DNA of 64,000 bases, from the NCBI RefSeq assembly GCF_035046485.1, contig NC_085137.1, positions 375,162,706-375,226,705 of the forward strand, written 5' to 3'. The stretch comes from Aedes albopictus. Its lineage: Eukaryota > Arthropoda > Insecta > Diptera > Culicidae. The stretch's first letter is position 1. The number at the start of each line of letters is the position of its first letter. Both the position numbers and the translations under genes were made by a program. This document shows positions 23,880 through 35,556 of this stretch, piece after piece. Below the pieces are notes generated by a model that was not told where the DNA came from, made no database searches, and saw only the letters and a program-made list of their open reading frames with translations.

Positions 23880-26600
23880 GAAAACCCCTCCGTGCATTAT
23901 TATTTAACGATTTTTTCTGTAATTGTTGCGGAAGGCACATTCTTGCTGGAATTCCTTTTATGAGTTTTGAAAAAAAATCTTCTAAAGTTCTCCAAGATTA
24001 ACTTCAGAGACATCACCAGAAATTCCTTTGGAGTTTTTTTTTTTTGAGAATTTATCAAAAATTTCTGGAAATTTTACAGAAAGAAGGTTCTTGCAGGACT
24101 GCTTGAAAACATACCTTCTAGTATCACGTCGAAATGCATTCATAATCATTCTCTTGTTTGAATAAAATTTCCTTCAGGAGTTTCTCAAACAAGTTTCTGA
24201 AAGGATTCATTTTGAAACAAGTCCACGGGTGTCCACAGAAATTTCTCCGAAATTTCTTCTGGGATTCCTTAAGAAAATCTAAAGGCAATTCTTTCAAGAA
24301 ATGCTACATAAATTCATGCTTGTATTCCTTCATATATTTCTGAAGGAGTTTATCCAAAAATATGATCATACTTTTAACCAGGATTTTTTCTTATTGATTT
24401 CTCCGGAAATTCTTTTAGACGTTTTTCGAGAAATTATTTTATATTTTTTTCCAGGGGCTTCTCCAGGCATGCCTTCACACATTCCTTCAAAGAATGCAAT
24501 TCCAGAAAAAAAATTCACAGATTCTTTCAGAAATTTTCTCTAGGATTTTCTTTTAGAAACTAGGAAATTTTCCAGTAACTTTTTCAGAAATTATTGTTGG
24601 AGATTCTTGGTTGGATTGGTTTGCTATTCTTGGAAAGTCAGGTATTCTTCTATTGATTCAATAATTTTCTCGGGTATTTGGAAATTCCTTAACAAAATTC
24701 CCAAGAGATTTTTCTGGAAGTAACTCCAGGATTTTCTCTAACAGTTCCTTCATATATTCCTCCAGGCGTTGCTAAGACCTTCAGAGATTATTTCAATTTT
24801 TTATTCAAATATTATTTCAAGAATTTCTGCATAGGTTACTTCAGAATCTATTCCATATCATTACCATAATTGATCACAATAATGGTAGCAGTGGTTGAAC
24901 CACATGAAAATCCTTAGCATTTTTCAAGAAATTTTCAAAGATTCCTTTGCAGTTTATTTATTTTTATTTCTTCAGTAGTTCACTAAAAAAAAACCTGCGG
25001 TTTCTGCAGACTTTTAAGTGATTTCTTCAGAAATACCTCCCTCCATGCATTTTTCTTGAAGTTTCTCAAGCCTTTGTTTTTCTCTTGAAATTACTTGCAG
25101 AATTCCTTCATAAGTCTTCCTTAGTTTTTTTTTTTTAACAATAATGGGGGTATCTCAACGTGTTTTTTTAGGTATTATCGAAGGTATTTATCCAGGATTT
25201 GCTCAAGATATAATTTCAGAAATTGTTTCAGCAATTTTGTACAGGAAAACTTCCAAAACATTTCTAGCAATTTCTTCCAGGAGTTTCCAAAGGCATCTCC
25301 AAGAGTTTCTGCCGATTTACCGTGAGCCGTTCTAACTTTCCCAGAGAAAAAGTAGTCTCTAATGCAATCGGGCTAATCAAACATGATCGGTGGTTTCTCT
25401 TCGAGATGGCACTTAAGCCACCGAGTTTAAAAAATTCTCAAGAATGGTTTGCGAACGATTACATTGACGATCTTCCCGGGATTTCATAGATATTCCTTCA
25501 GGTTTTGCTTAAAGAATTCTTTAGAAATTTTTGTGCAGTTTCTGGAAGAATTTCTGAAAAATCACTGGAGTAATAAATATTCGAAAAAAAAATTGCATGG
25601 ATATCTAGATATTGCAGATGGAACCGCAACAGCAATTTCTATTTGAATGAGTGTAACCAGTTTCGTACCTTTTAATTCCGCCCTAAAGGTACGAAACTGA
25701 TTACTCTCATTCAAAGAGGGCATTCTGCTTAGAGGGTTCGAAAAGTCGGTACAAGAGCAATTTCTAATAAAAACCTCTTGTGGGAATTTCTTCAGAAATA
25801 ACTGATGAAATTTCTCAAAGAATTCTTGGAAAACCCTGGGAAAGAACTCCAATGGGAGAAATTTTGATGAAATCCCTTGTAAAAGTTCCCAAAAACCTGA
25901 AGAAGTGTCTGGAGTTAAAAAATACATCCTTGAAAGGAATTTAGGATTTTTTTATTCTTTTAGGGAGATTCCAGCAGAAATTTCTGGAAGAAACCTTGAA
26001 AAAAAACAATTGATGTGGAATGAATTTCAACATTTTCAAACGAATTACACAAGAAAAATACATTGCCGGATCACATGTCGAAGGAAAAACAGGAGAAATT
26101 ATTAAAGAAATTGCTTGAGAATGCACTGAGACAATAATAAAAAAAATTTCCCATATGAATATTGAAAGGAATACTTGAAAAACAAAGGCACATAAAAGCA
26201 ATTTCTAAAGCAACTACCAAAGACATTGCTGAAGGAAATACCAAAGGAATCGACAAAGAATGATTCAATGTTTAGTAGTTTCCAAAATAGTGACGAAGAA
26301 ATTTCTGAAAGTATTGCAAAAAAGGGATCGTCGAAACAGACCACACAAAAAAATAAATAAAAGAAATTACCAAATAAATTTCTTAAGTCGAAATTTAAAA
26401 AAAATGCTCAAGAATAACCTAAAAGAGTTGCCAAAGAAATTCTTAAAACAAATTCTGATGAAAAAAACTGAAGCATGGCTACCATTACAAAAGAAATTTC
26501 CAAACAAGTTGTCCAGCCAATTCCCAAGAGAATTGCTGAAGGAATTCACAACAGAATTTCCCAAGAAACTTGAAAAAATGGCGAAAGAGTAGAGCGATTC
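23880..26600. repeat. Degenerate satellite block, orientation switches at ~25640
   Basis: Imperfect 'TTCCTNCAGGAATT' units with the pyrimidine strand on top from 23940 to about 25620 and the purine strand on top from 25770 to 26590. The switch coincides with a palindrome at 25642-25715. Frames such as 26260-26592 (110 codons, Lys-rich) are satellite by-products. Confidence 0.8.
25642..25715. repeat. Palindrome with 12-nt loop
   Basis: TTTGAATGAGTGTAACCAGT at 25642 and the complement of TTTGAATGAGAGTAATCAGT ending at 25715 are two 31-bp arms with two mismatches. They close on TAATTCCGCCCT. It sits where the satellite changes strand. Confidence 0.85.
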
Positions 26601-26660
26601 CACAAACAAGTGGGAAATTTTTCCAGTTTTTATTTTTTGTATTTTTTGATTTGCATGGAT

Positions 26661-27412
26661 CCTTGCATACAAGTTTTTGGGGAACAAAAACGCCGTTTTG
26701 CATACTTGGTTCGCCATTTTTAATCTAGCCTTACTTATGAGAAGGGCCTATGAAAAATGCACATGATATATTCAAAAAATTGTATCTCGAAAACGGTTTG
26801 TCCGATCGGTTTTGTGTCTTCGGCGAAGTTTTAGACAATTGTTGGTGCTATATGGAGAAAATATGCACGGTAAAAAAATATGTTTGGTTTTTGTGATTTG
26901 AACTAAAATATAGTTTTTCCCTCAAAAGTGACATGTCAATATTTTTTTATTATCCTTATGTTATAGCTGACTGAAAATGCTACCTAGTGCACAGTGGGTT
27001 GTTCTGGAGAAAAATAGGTTACAATGAAAAAAAAAATGTTTTAAAAAATTACGGTTTTCAAAAAAAGCTATTAAGTAAAGTCAAAAAAGTTTGTCGCCCT
27101 AATTTTATGAAAGTACATCAAATTTGCAAGAAAAAAGTACTTCGGTAACATTTTTCTAAGATGCACCGTTTAGAAGATATTACTAATTTAATATTGATTT
27201 TATTGATAACTTAATAAGTTTTAGCCCTTTTCGAATGTACTCCGTGTTTCTCCAGTTTCAAAAGTATTTTTTTCGGAAAGATTGGAAAATTTTGAGTTAA
27301 AATGACACTGACAGCTTAAAGATTTGAGTGAAATTCTCTGCCTTAAAAGTATTTTGAAAAACAAGTTACAAAATCCCACTATCAGGAACAATGATTTCTT
27401 CCAGTGGTTTTT
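26661..27412. repeat. Left terminal inverted repeat of the 8.5-kb transposon
   Basis: About 750 bp, inverse of 34476-35166 with small differences. It contains an extra ~60-bp AT-rich piece near 27022-27080 that is absent from the right arm. Confidence 0.9.
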
Positions 27413-27591
27413 GGTGTATTGTGTTGAAAATGTGCATTCAACTCTTGCATATCGCAAGCTCCTCAATTAGCAAGATTCAAAAGAGCGAATAAGGCTTATT
27501 TTTCAGGGGTGGTATTTGTGCGCAATAAAAAATAACATTATACTTTGTACATCAGTTTATTTTTATTCCTGTATTTTTATCAAATTATTGT

Positions 27592-29475
27592 TTACACAAC
27601 TTTCTTAACAATATCGAATATTTTGGCATCATTGTCAGGGCAGTTTGAATAAAGCTTTGCCTTTATTGTATTTTCTGATAGAGGAAGAAATGAGTGGAAT
27701 TTTTGAGTTCCTTGAATTGTTTTTGCATTATTATATTGATTATTTAGCTGCAAAGACATATTTTCGTATTCTTCTGTAGTAGAATAACAAAATGACAACT
27801 TTGTAAGTTCTTCTTCTTTTCGTTTGTTTGCCCAATTAAACAACTCTCTTGCAGTCTTTATCGGGTGTTCGCGTTCTTTGGCTAAACTTGCTCTGGTAGC
27901 CATGCGTTTTATCGTACCTCCAATAGCATCGCATGGACCTTTTCCGTGCGATGTTGCGAAGAAATGCCATTCAGCGTCAATACCATACTTTGACTTAAAC
28001 TTACAAAGGCTAGAAAAGTTTTTTCGGTTTTTATACTGTGAAGCAGCACCATCTGACATAAAATAAATTTTTTTCATGTTTTTATTTTGATCAATTTGTA
28101 AAAAGTTCATCATTTTATCAATAAACAAATTAACAGCGACTGAATCATGTCTTAGTTCTTCTGAAATTATAATGAAGCTAAAATGTTTAATTTGCCTATT
28201 TTCAGTATAATATATTACGAAAGGATGGATTGTGGCCTGTTGCACGTTCCAATGGTGTGATTGAACTTCATCCTGCAAAACGAAGCTGTAATTTTCAGAA
28301 AAGTCACAAATAGCCAAAAATTCACCATCTTGCAAGTTTTGTTTTGTAGTTTTCAAAAAATTGGATTGTTCGGTTTTTACAAAATCATGCGGAATCAAAC
28401 TTTCTAATTTTGAGCTGAAAAATGTAACAAAGTCATCGGTTTGCTTTACAATAGTTTCTAAATCACATCTGTCAGTGGTAACCCATTGTTCGAATGAAAG
28501 CTTTTCAACAAAGTTTTCTTCCAGTTATTTCAATAAACTGTCTTCTAAAACTGAGGTATCTGGGCAGTTTTTACATCTTCGTAGATGGCAATGAGTTGTC
28601 TTATTTTCGCAAAGTAATCTATTCGTTAATGTTTTTAGATCATTCAAGACATTGTATTTTTTTAAGCTATGTAGAATTAAATTGACATTTTCATGCGTAG
28701 TGCAAACGCAAACATTATGTGTTCCTGTGATAGTCAATAGTTTACATTGCCTTGGCCGGAGGCTTGCAAATGATGAAAACCCTATTTTTACATTGACGTA
28801 CACTTCATTAAAGCGATTAAAAGCTTCTCTTAATGTCATCATTAACAATCTTTTCTGAACAGCTAATCTCTTATTTCCTGTCTTTACGCTAACAAAATCT
28901 CTTTGGCCTGGCATTGCACGGCTTATATCATCGTCCTCAAAAAAATTCAAAACCAGTTCTTTTGTTTCATTACTCAAAGCTTTTCCAGAGCTTGAACCTT
29001 GAGATGAATCTAATACATTATTTTTTTCCTTTCTTGCATCTGATGCCATATTTCTACTAGTTTTAAATTCGTCTACAATTTTTTGTACTGACCATGATTT
29101 TGGTAACAATGATAAAATTGATAGTTTTTCTTGCCTTGTGGCTGAATTTAAAAATTTAATTTTCATATTTTCTATGACTTCATTAAACTCGTTTGCTTTT
29201 TCTGTTTTAGCGTCTAATTTAAAAAGATTTCTTCGTACACCTTCGACGATTTCAGCGCACTTTTTTTCAGGATAGTGAACATTTTTAACCTTACCTAAAT
29301 CTATAGGCGAAACACGAATAGCTGCTATTCCTCGGTTGAATATTTCGACGTCTACAGGCATCGTGAAATCTTCATTTGATTGAATTGTGCTTAGCGTTGA
29401 CGCTGATGGTATCGTGACCAAACTTTCATAGCTTTGCGAATCAGGTACAACAGGTATGGTCTGAACAGTTGGCAT
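27592..29475 (-). pseudogene. DDD-type transposase-like protein, one in-frame stop
   Basis: Minus-strand frame of 627 codons from ATG at 29475, open 26 codons further upstream, ending at 27592. A single TAA at 28525-28527 (codon 317) interrupts it; everything downstream stays in the same frame. The N-terminal half has an HTH-like stretch (KLSILSLLPKSWSVQKIVDE) and a Cys/His cluster HCHLRRCKNCPD just before the stop. The C-terminal half shows an RNase H-fold-like pattern: CDFSENY (D391), SDGAASQYKN (D476) and ATSHGKGPCDAIGG (D516), a spacing of 84 and 39 residues between the Asp. I recall similar unnamed proteins in other animals. Catalysis of excision and insertion is inferred from the pattern and the flanking inverted repeats. 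It lies between the arms, so it is very likely this element's own enzyme. Translation in full would need readthrough of the stop or a sister copy without it. Confidence 0.8.
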
Positions 29476-29591
29476 CCTTGAGCCACCGGCTACGCTTTGT
29501 TCTTCGTTTTGGGTGAGGTGAGCTCTTGAATCAATATGAGGAATTCCACGGAGTCATGTCAGTCGATCCTGAGCGACCATTTCAAAAATAT

Positions 29592-32500
29592 CTGAAACTT
29601 TGCACAGTTTTTCAATTTCATCTAAATCGCCATTTTACGATATCAAACCTTTATATTCACTCACGACTAACTTTTCAAAAGGGTGTATGCGAAAATAGTT
29701 CAAAAATATTCTAAAAACTGTACAGCAAAAACGGATTGTTCGATTGTTATGAATTTTTCAGCAAAGTTAGATAACTAAATGATGATTCCTTAGAAAATAT
29801 GCACTGTAAAAAATTTCTTTTTTTACTTTAAAAAAATATGATCTTTGTCACAAAAACTCAAATAACTCAAAACCCTATCTTTTTACCAACGTCAACCTTT
29901 TAGGGAAAATGGCCCATTATATCAGCTATCTACCATAAAATTTTGGTGATGGTAAACTGATAAACAAAAAGGTTATGACATTTCAAACATTTTACAATTT
30001 TTACATTTAGTAACAAAAAAAATTTTTTTCTGTGTAAATTATTTCGAGAATTATATTTTGATGCTGATTTTATTGTAAAGGCTACCGCCTGAATTAAACA
30101 AGTTGTTTTCATGATGTTTTTGTTTGATTATTCATAATTACTATAGTATCTATTTGAAACTTAGACGCGATCCAGTGTTGTGATCAAAAATATTGAGAGT
30201 GTCATACTTTTTATTGTACGTGACTGGTGGAAAAATCCCTTGATAGTGTTGAAAAGCTGTTGATCATAAGAAAAATGGAATTAAACTTGTTTTTAGGACG
30301 AAAGCTGCATAATAAAAGTTTTATATATACGCGTATACGTCTAGTTGATCTGCAAAAAAAAATACCTCTTAGAGAACAGACTTTATGATCGGAAGAATGC
30401 GAGTAACTTCAACAACAACAAATGCATAAGAGGTACATACCACAGACAAACAGACGAAACGCCTAGAACAATTTTCGTGAAAATCCATCGCCCAGTTCAC
30501 ACTACCACCACCTGGTGGAAATGTTTCGCGAAACACTGCGTTGTGCAATATCTTCATCAGAAGGCGCTAGTGTGAAACGTCAAACGCAAAGAAAAACGAT
30601 GGGCACTCTTCTGGTTATGAAAGCCACAACCAAGATTCAAAATGATCGTTAAAGGCGTGGTCAATGAAAATTTCGTCAGTGTTACGTTTGTTTGTCTGTA
30701 TACATACCATGACAATGCTCACGAGAAAGCAAATAAATACTACCGCTATGGATATTTAATTTGAGACCGTTTGATGAACTATGTTCAATGTTCAATGTTC
30801 AATGTTCAAAAGAGTTACGAAATCTCACCGAAAGCACCATAGATAAACTGAAAGAGACTGGTTATGCCCAAATTGAATACAAATTTACGCATTTGCACGT
30901 CCTGCCGTCTAGCCTTTGACAAACGAGCCATCATCGGTAAAGCAGGGCACAGGAAGTTCGAAAACGACAACAACTGAGAAATTGCCAGACCCAGAAGTGC
31001 TAAGTGCAGAGAGTCATGGCACCATTTTTTTTCCTCCCCTGTTGGGGAAATTAAGCCACTGCGTCCAATAGGCTGAACTTTTGTGGCATGCCCCGTTTTG
31101 ATATTCGCATCTAGTAAGCTAATTACCATGTGCCAAGTAATCAGCTACTGCCACGACGCGTCGTCTCCCAGTCAGGTGCAATGGAATTGATAAACTCCAA
31201 GACCTTCCCAGGTTTTGCAGACCAGATCTCACTGGGTTGCAAGCAACCACTATTTAGAAATCTTTGCCTGCGCGTGTATAAAGCACCACAACTGCAAAGC
31301 AGATGTTCCGAGGTTTCACGTTCCGTATTACAGAAACGACAGATATCGCTCTGAATCTGGCCAATATTTTTCAAGTGATACCTGCTCGGACAGTGTCCAG
31401 TTACTAGGCCAGTGTATGTACATAGAGCTCTCTTGTTGAGCTCTAAGAGCTTTTTGGTTTTATAAGCATTTGGTGTTATAAATCGTTTTGACTGATTGCA
31501 ATTTTTGACATCCATCCAATTGGATATCACCCTCTACTCAGCCCAGCGTTTCAGGTCCATTTTAATTGTACAGTTTGATATACCACAGACTGGTTCTGGG
31601 CCAGCAAACTGTAAATTGGAACCACTTTTAGCAAGCTCGTCTGCCATTTCATTTCCTTCAATGCCACCATACCATCAGCGACATCTGTTTAAACAATTTA
31701 ATCACGCCCCTTTTCAAAAATGCTTTGAAATATACTTCAACATCTATACCCATTTCAATTTTTTTAACGTTGCAAAACACGCTTTCAACATTCATCTTGA
31801 AGAAGAGGGAAAACACTTGTTCTCAAATGTAACAGCAAATTAATGAATAAACGACTAATGCGAGGAGGGCGTGATAAAATCGGAACATTACTGTACATAT
31901 AATATACATAATACATAATAAAAACAGCTTGTTTTACTCACGCAAGGCCATTAACAATAAAATCAGCATCAAACTGCGATTTCCGGCCGAAATAATTTAC
32001 ACAGAAAAAAAAATTATTACTAAATGTGAAAATTGTGAAATGTTTGAATTGTCATAACTTTTTTGTTTATTAGTTTATCATCACCAAATTTTTATGGTAG
32101 ATTGCTAATACAATGGACCGTCTTTCCTAAAAATAATACGTTGGTAAAAAGATAGGGTTTTGAGATATTTGAGTTTTTGTGACAAAAATGATATTTTTTA
32201 ATGTTAAAAAAAGATTTTTTTTTCACAGTGTATATTTTCTTAGAAATCACCATTTAGTTATCTAACTTTGCTGAACAATAAAATCAGCATCAAACTGCGA
32301 TTTCTGACCAAATAATTTACACAGAAAAAAAAATTTACCAAATGTGAAAATTGTGAAATGTTTGAAATGTTATAACTTTTCTGTTTATTAGTTTACCATC
32401 ACCAAATTTTTATGGTAGATTACTAATACAATGGACCGTCTTTCCTAAAAATATTACGTTGGTAAAAAGATAGGGTTTTGAGATATTTGAGTTTTTGTGA

Positions 32501-32755
32501 CAAAAATGATATTTTTTAATGTTAAAAAAGATGTTTTTTCACAGTGTATATTTTCTTAGGAATTACCATTTAGTTATCTAACTTTGCTGAAAAATTCATA
32601 GCAATCGAACGAACCATTTTGGCTGCGCAGATTTTTGAATATTTTTGAACCATTTTCACATACATCCTTTTGAAAAGTTAGTCGTGATTCAAAATAAAAA
32701 TTTGATATCGAAAAATGGCGATTTAGATGGAACTGAAAAACTGTGCAAAGTTTCA
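29592..32755. mobile_element. Foldback element J nested in the 8.5-kb transposon
   Basis: The left arm (29592 to about 30125) is the inverse of the right arm (about 31905-32755). Both contain TGAAACTTTGCACAGTTTTT at the outer edge and ATTTTATTGT/ACAATAAAAT at the inner edge. The right arm is longer because a ~320-bp unit (31956-32276) is repeated in tandem at 32277-32590. The spacer holds a LINE fragment. J lies between the two putative coding exons of the transposase, so it is either an intron insertion or the cause of disruption. No duplication could be fixed. Confidence 0.75.
30781..31668 (-). pseudogene. LOA-type LINE 3' fragment
   Basis: Minus strand. The end of RNase H GIEGNEMADELAKSG lies near 31655, then a stop near 31540, then a C-terminal tail with a zinc-knuckle-like CRFCNTERETSEHLLCSC near 31325. 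This is followed by about 350 bp of 3' UTR and a short tandem tail of GAACATT (four copies, 30781-30810). The RNase H end matches GIAGNELADELARSG of the element at 14382-16706, so it is the same clade. It is 5'-truncated and inserted in the spacer of J. Confidence 0.85.
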
Positions 32756-32791
32756 GTTCAATAGAAAATCATGAATTAAAAAATTTCCTTA

Positions 32792-32994
32792 ATTTTGATG
32801 CTTTTGCTTGGAATCGCTCATATGTAGACGGCAAGACGAACAAATACGAAAATCCTTGGTGTTCAGTGTGGATACCTTGGAAAATCCAATTGACTTTAGT
32901 TTTTGGATGATACCATCCGTGAGATATCGCAGCTCTTTCGAACACTGAATGTCTTTGAATGGACGAATACATCTGATTTTACTCATTTTGTAAT
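32792..32994 (-). CDS. Probable upstream coding exon of the transposase
   Basis: Minus strand. A good 3' splice site (TTTTCTATGTTACAG) precedes position 32994. ATG is at 32986 and the frame reads MSKIRCIRPF... with a Cys pair in DFRICSSCRLHM before a stop at 32791-32789. Upstream, a consensus donor GCAAAG/GTAAGT lies at 33762/33761. I infer a small exon of the transposase gene that should splice to the exon starting near 29550. The donor is not evident because element J begins right after it. This could also be a chance frame. Confidence 0.4.
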
Positions 32995-33055
32995 CTGTAA
33001 CATAGAAAATATTTTCCAATTGTTAGTTTTGAACGAAAATATCACAACACATATA

Positions 33056-33737
33056 ACACTAGTTTACAAAATAAAACGAAAGTCGTGAACTTTTGTCAAC
33101 GACCAAAATTTTTGGAGCATAATTTAGCGCTGATTTCGAAACCGTGCTTCAAAAAATTAAAAGTAGATCAATTTTTATGTTTTAGCTCAATATCGAGTTT
33201 TACAACTTTTTAAAATATGGAATTTAATAAAATTCAAATATCTTGCGTTTTGTTCAACCAATTTTAATTTTTTTTTCCATAAATTAAAAGCTGATTATAA
33301 TACCATTCGATCATCTGAATGCAGGTTTTGCGTCAGATTAATGAAAATCAAGATATTGGCGAGTTTTGAGGACGATCTCCTTAAATTTTAGCAAAATTTC
33401 CAAAAATTTATGAAGAAATGTATTTTTTTCAATAAGAAAACAACAATTTAAAAATTCTTTCTCAACGTTTATTGGACATATCATATGTGGGTGAGTTACA
33501 GTAAAAAAATTCGCTCAATCGGAGCATTGATTACAGAGAATGAGATGTGTGAAGTGAGCGACTTTGCTTAAAAATAGAACAAAAATCGATTTCAAATCAT
33601 CAAGCTTGTATGGAAAGTCGAAAAAATTTCCGCTCTACTGTAATTTTTTTCCTTCGCGTTTTCGAACTCAGGGCACGATTCTACACCAAAAACGATCATC
33701 AGCTTACCGAGTTCAAAAATGCTGTAAACTAGTGTAA
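33056..33737. mobile_element. TIR element E1, ~682 bp
   Basis: Ends ACACTAGTTTACA (33056) and TGTAAACTAGTGT (to 33737). It is homologous along its whole length, in inverse orientation, to E2 at 47282-47963. It sits in the putative first intron of the transposase gene. No coding capacity. Confidence 0.8.
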
Positions 33738-34475
33738 TTAAAATGTGTATTTAAAACTTACCTTTGCACCAAAACGTGTTACACTTTCCTTTACAATTAT
33801 TATGTTATCAAACAACACTGGATCTAGTTCAAAAACACTGGATTATTAGCTGAAATTACTATGAAATCACTATGCTTCTAGCAACCTTTCTGCATTTACT
33901 GTTTGGTTTTCCCTAGTAGATACTGGATGAATTCAGAACCGAGTCAGACATTTGGAGAGTTTGGAGAGTTGGAGCGAGGTAGATTTGCTGGCGTAGGTAT
34001 ATTGTTATTGAAGAAGATTGTAAATTATATACCTGGAATGAATAAAGAGTGCGGCGGTTGTTGATTGAGGTATCAGTCGGCAGCCGTCTAGTTTGATGGA
34101 AAGTGACTAATATTATACTAATATTATACCAATTTTAATCAAAATTGGCTGAAATCTTGCGAAAAGCTGGAATTATACTAATGTCATCGTGTCAGACTAC
34201 GTTGATTTGATCCACTTTGTTGTTTATTGATCTTTGTTCTGCCGCTTGTGTTGTGTGTAAGAGGTAGCGGTCGCGTTCGAATGAAATAAAGCAAGCTGAC
34301 ACCCGACCGCGACAACGAAACGAAGGCAGTGAAAAGTGTCGAATGTTTACAAGCCTGGGCCAGCGTGTCCAACAAAGACCATGTTTACAATCACCAACTG
34401 TACGTAGTACAGCTAACTGGTATCTAATTACCTGTATCTAATACTTATTAGCACGTTTTCAGCAGAAGGCAATAA

Positions 34476-35166
34476 AAACCACTGAAAGAAATCATAGTTC
34501 TTGATAGTGGGATTTTGTAACTTGTTTCAAAATACTTTTAAGGCAGAGAATTTCACTCAAATCTTTAAGCTGTCAGTGTCATTTTAACTCAAAATTTTCC
34601 AATCTTTCCGAAAAAAATACTTTTGAAACTGGAGAAACACGGAGTACATCCGAAAAGGGCTAAAACTTATTAAGTTATTAAAAAAATCAATATTAAATTA
34701 GTAATATCTTCTAAACGGTGCATCTTAGAAAAATGTTACCGAAGTACTTTTTTCTTGCAAATTTGATGTACTTTCATAAAATTAGGGCGACAAACTTTTT
34801 TGACTTTAGCTATTTTTCTCCAGAACAACCCACTGTGCACTAGGTAGCATTTTCAGTCAGCTATAACATAAGGATAATAAAAAAATATTGACATGTCACT
34901 TTTGAGGGAAAAACTATATTTTAGTTCAAATCACAAAAACCAAACATATTTTTTTACCGTGCATATTTTCTCCATATAGCACCAACAATTGTCTGAAACT
35001 TCGCCGAAGACACCCAACCGATCGGACAAACCGTTTTCGAGATACAATTTTTTGAAGATATCATGTGCATTTTTCATAGGCCCTTCTCATAAGTAAGGCT
35101 AGATTCAAAATAGCGAACCAAGTATGCAAAACGGCGTTTTTCTCCCCCAAAGACTTGTATGCAAGG
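34476..35166. repeat. Right terminal inverted repeat of the 8.5-kb transposon
   Basis: Inverse of 26661-27412, slightly shorter because of a ~60-bp deletion near 34805. Confidence 0.9.
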
Positions 35167-35276
35167 TTTCATCCAAATAAAGATATATGAAAATTACTCG
35201 TTGCTGAAATGATATGGAACCGCTCAGTATCAAAAACAAAAATAACAAATGTAGTGCATTAGCGAAATAATGATAT

Positions 35277-35543
35277 CCTCTCTCTCTCCTCTCTCTCTCT
35301 CTTCTTGGCGTAACGTCCTCACTGGGACAAAGCCTGCTTCTCAGCTTAGTGTTCTATGAGCACTTCCACAGTTATTAACTGAGAGCTTCCTCTGCCAATG
35401 ACCATTTTGCATGTGTATATCGTGTGGCAGGCACGAAGATACTCTATGCCCAAGGAAGTCAAGTCCTTTACGAAAAGATCCTGGACCGACCGGGAATCGA
35501 ACCCGTCACCCTCAGCATGGTCATGCTGAATACCCGTGCGTTT
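35277..35543 (-). mobile_element. Feilai-type tRNA-derived SINE
   Basis: Minus strand. The tRNA-like head has the B box GGGTTCGATTCCCGG near 35490. The body carries AATAACTGTGGAAGTGCTCA and CTGAGAAGCAGGC, shared with the SINE at 46196-46449, and the tail is AAGAAGAGAG. The 11-bp duplication AATAATGATAT flanks it (35266-35276, 35544-35554). Non-coding; transcribed by Pol III when active and mobilised by a LINE. Confidence 0.9.
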
Positions 35544-35556
35544 AATAATGATATAA

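Larger units (their letters stand above)
26640..35180 (-). mobile_element. 8.5-kb DNA transposon with ~700-bp terminal inverted repeats
   Basis: The left arm (about 26661-27412) is repeated in inverse at 34476-35166. Shared landmarks include CCTTGCATACAAG at the outer ends, AAACGCCGTTTTGCATAC, TATCTCGAAAACGGTTTGTC, AAATATGCACGGTAAAAAAA and ATCCCACTATCA near the inner ends. The right arm lacks about 60 bp present in the left. Weak similarity continues 20-40 bp outside, so the ends and any target duplication are uncertain. Inside are a transposase frame on the minus strand, a probable upstream exon, a foldback element (29592-32755), a LINE fragment and element E1. The superfamily is not assigned. 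Long TIRs and a DDD protein would suit Sola or a similar group, but that is a guess. Confidence 0.85.

Noticed and set aside
26260..26717. Lys-rich 110-codon plus-strand frame and overlapping 116-codon minus-strand frame
   Set aside because: Both overlap the same satellite on opposite strands, so at least one must be spurious. Composition follows the repeat.
26661..35166. LTR retrotransposon with long terminal repeats
   Set aside because: The termini are inverted, not direct, and the internal protein lacks gag, protease, RT and integrase motifs.
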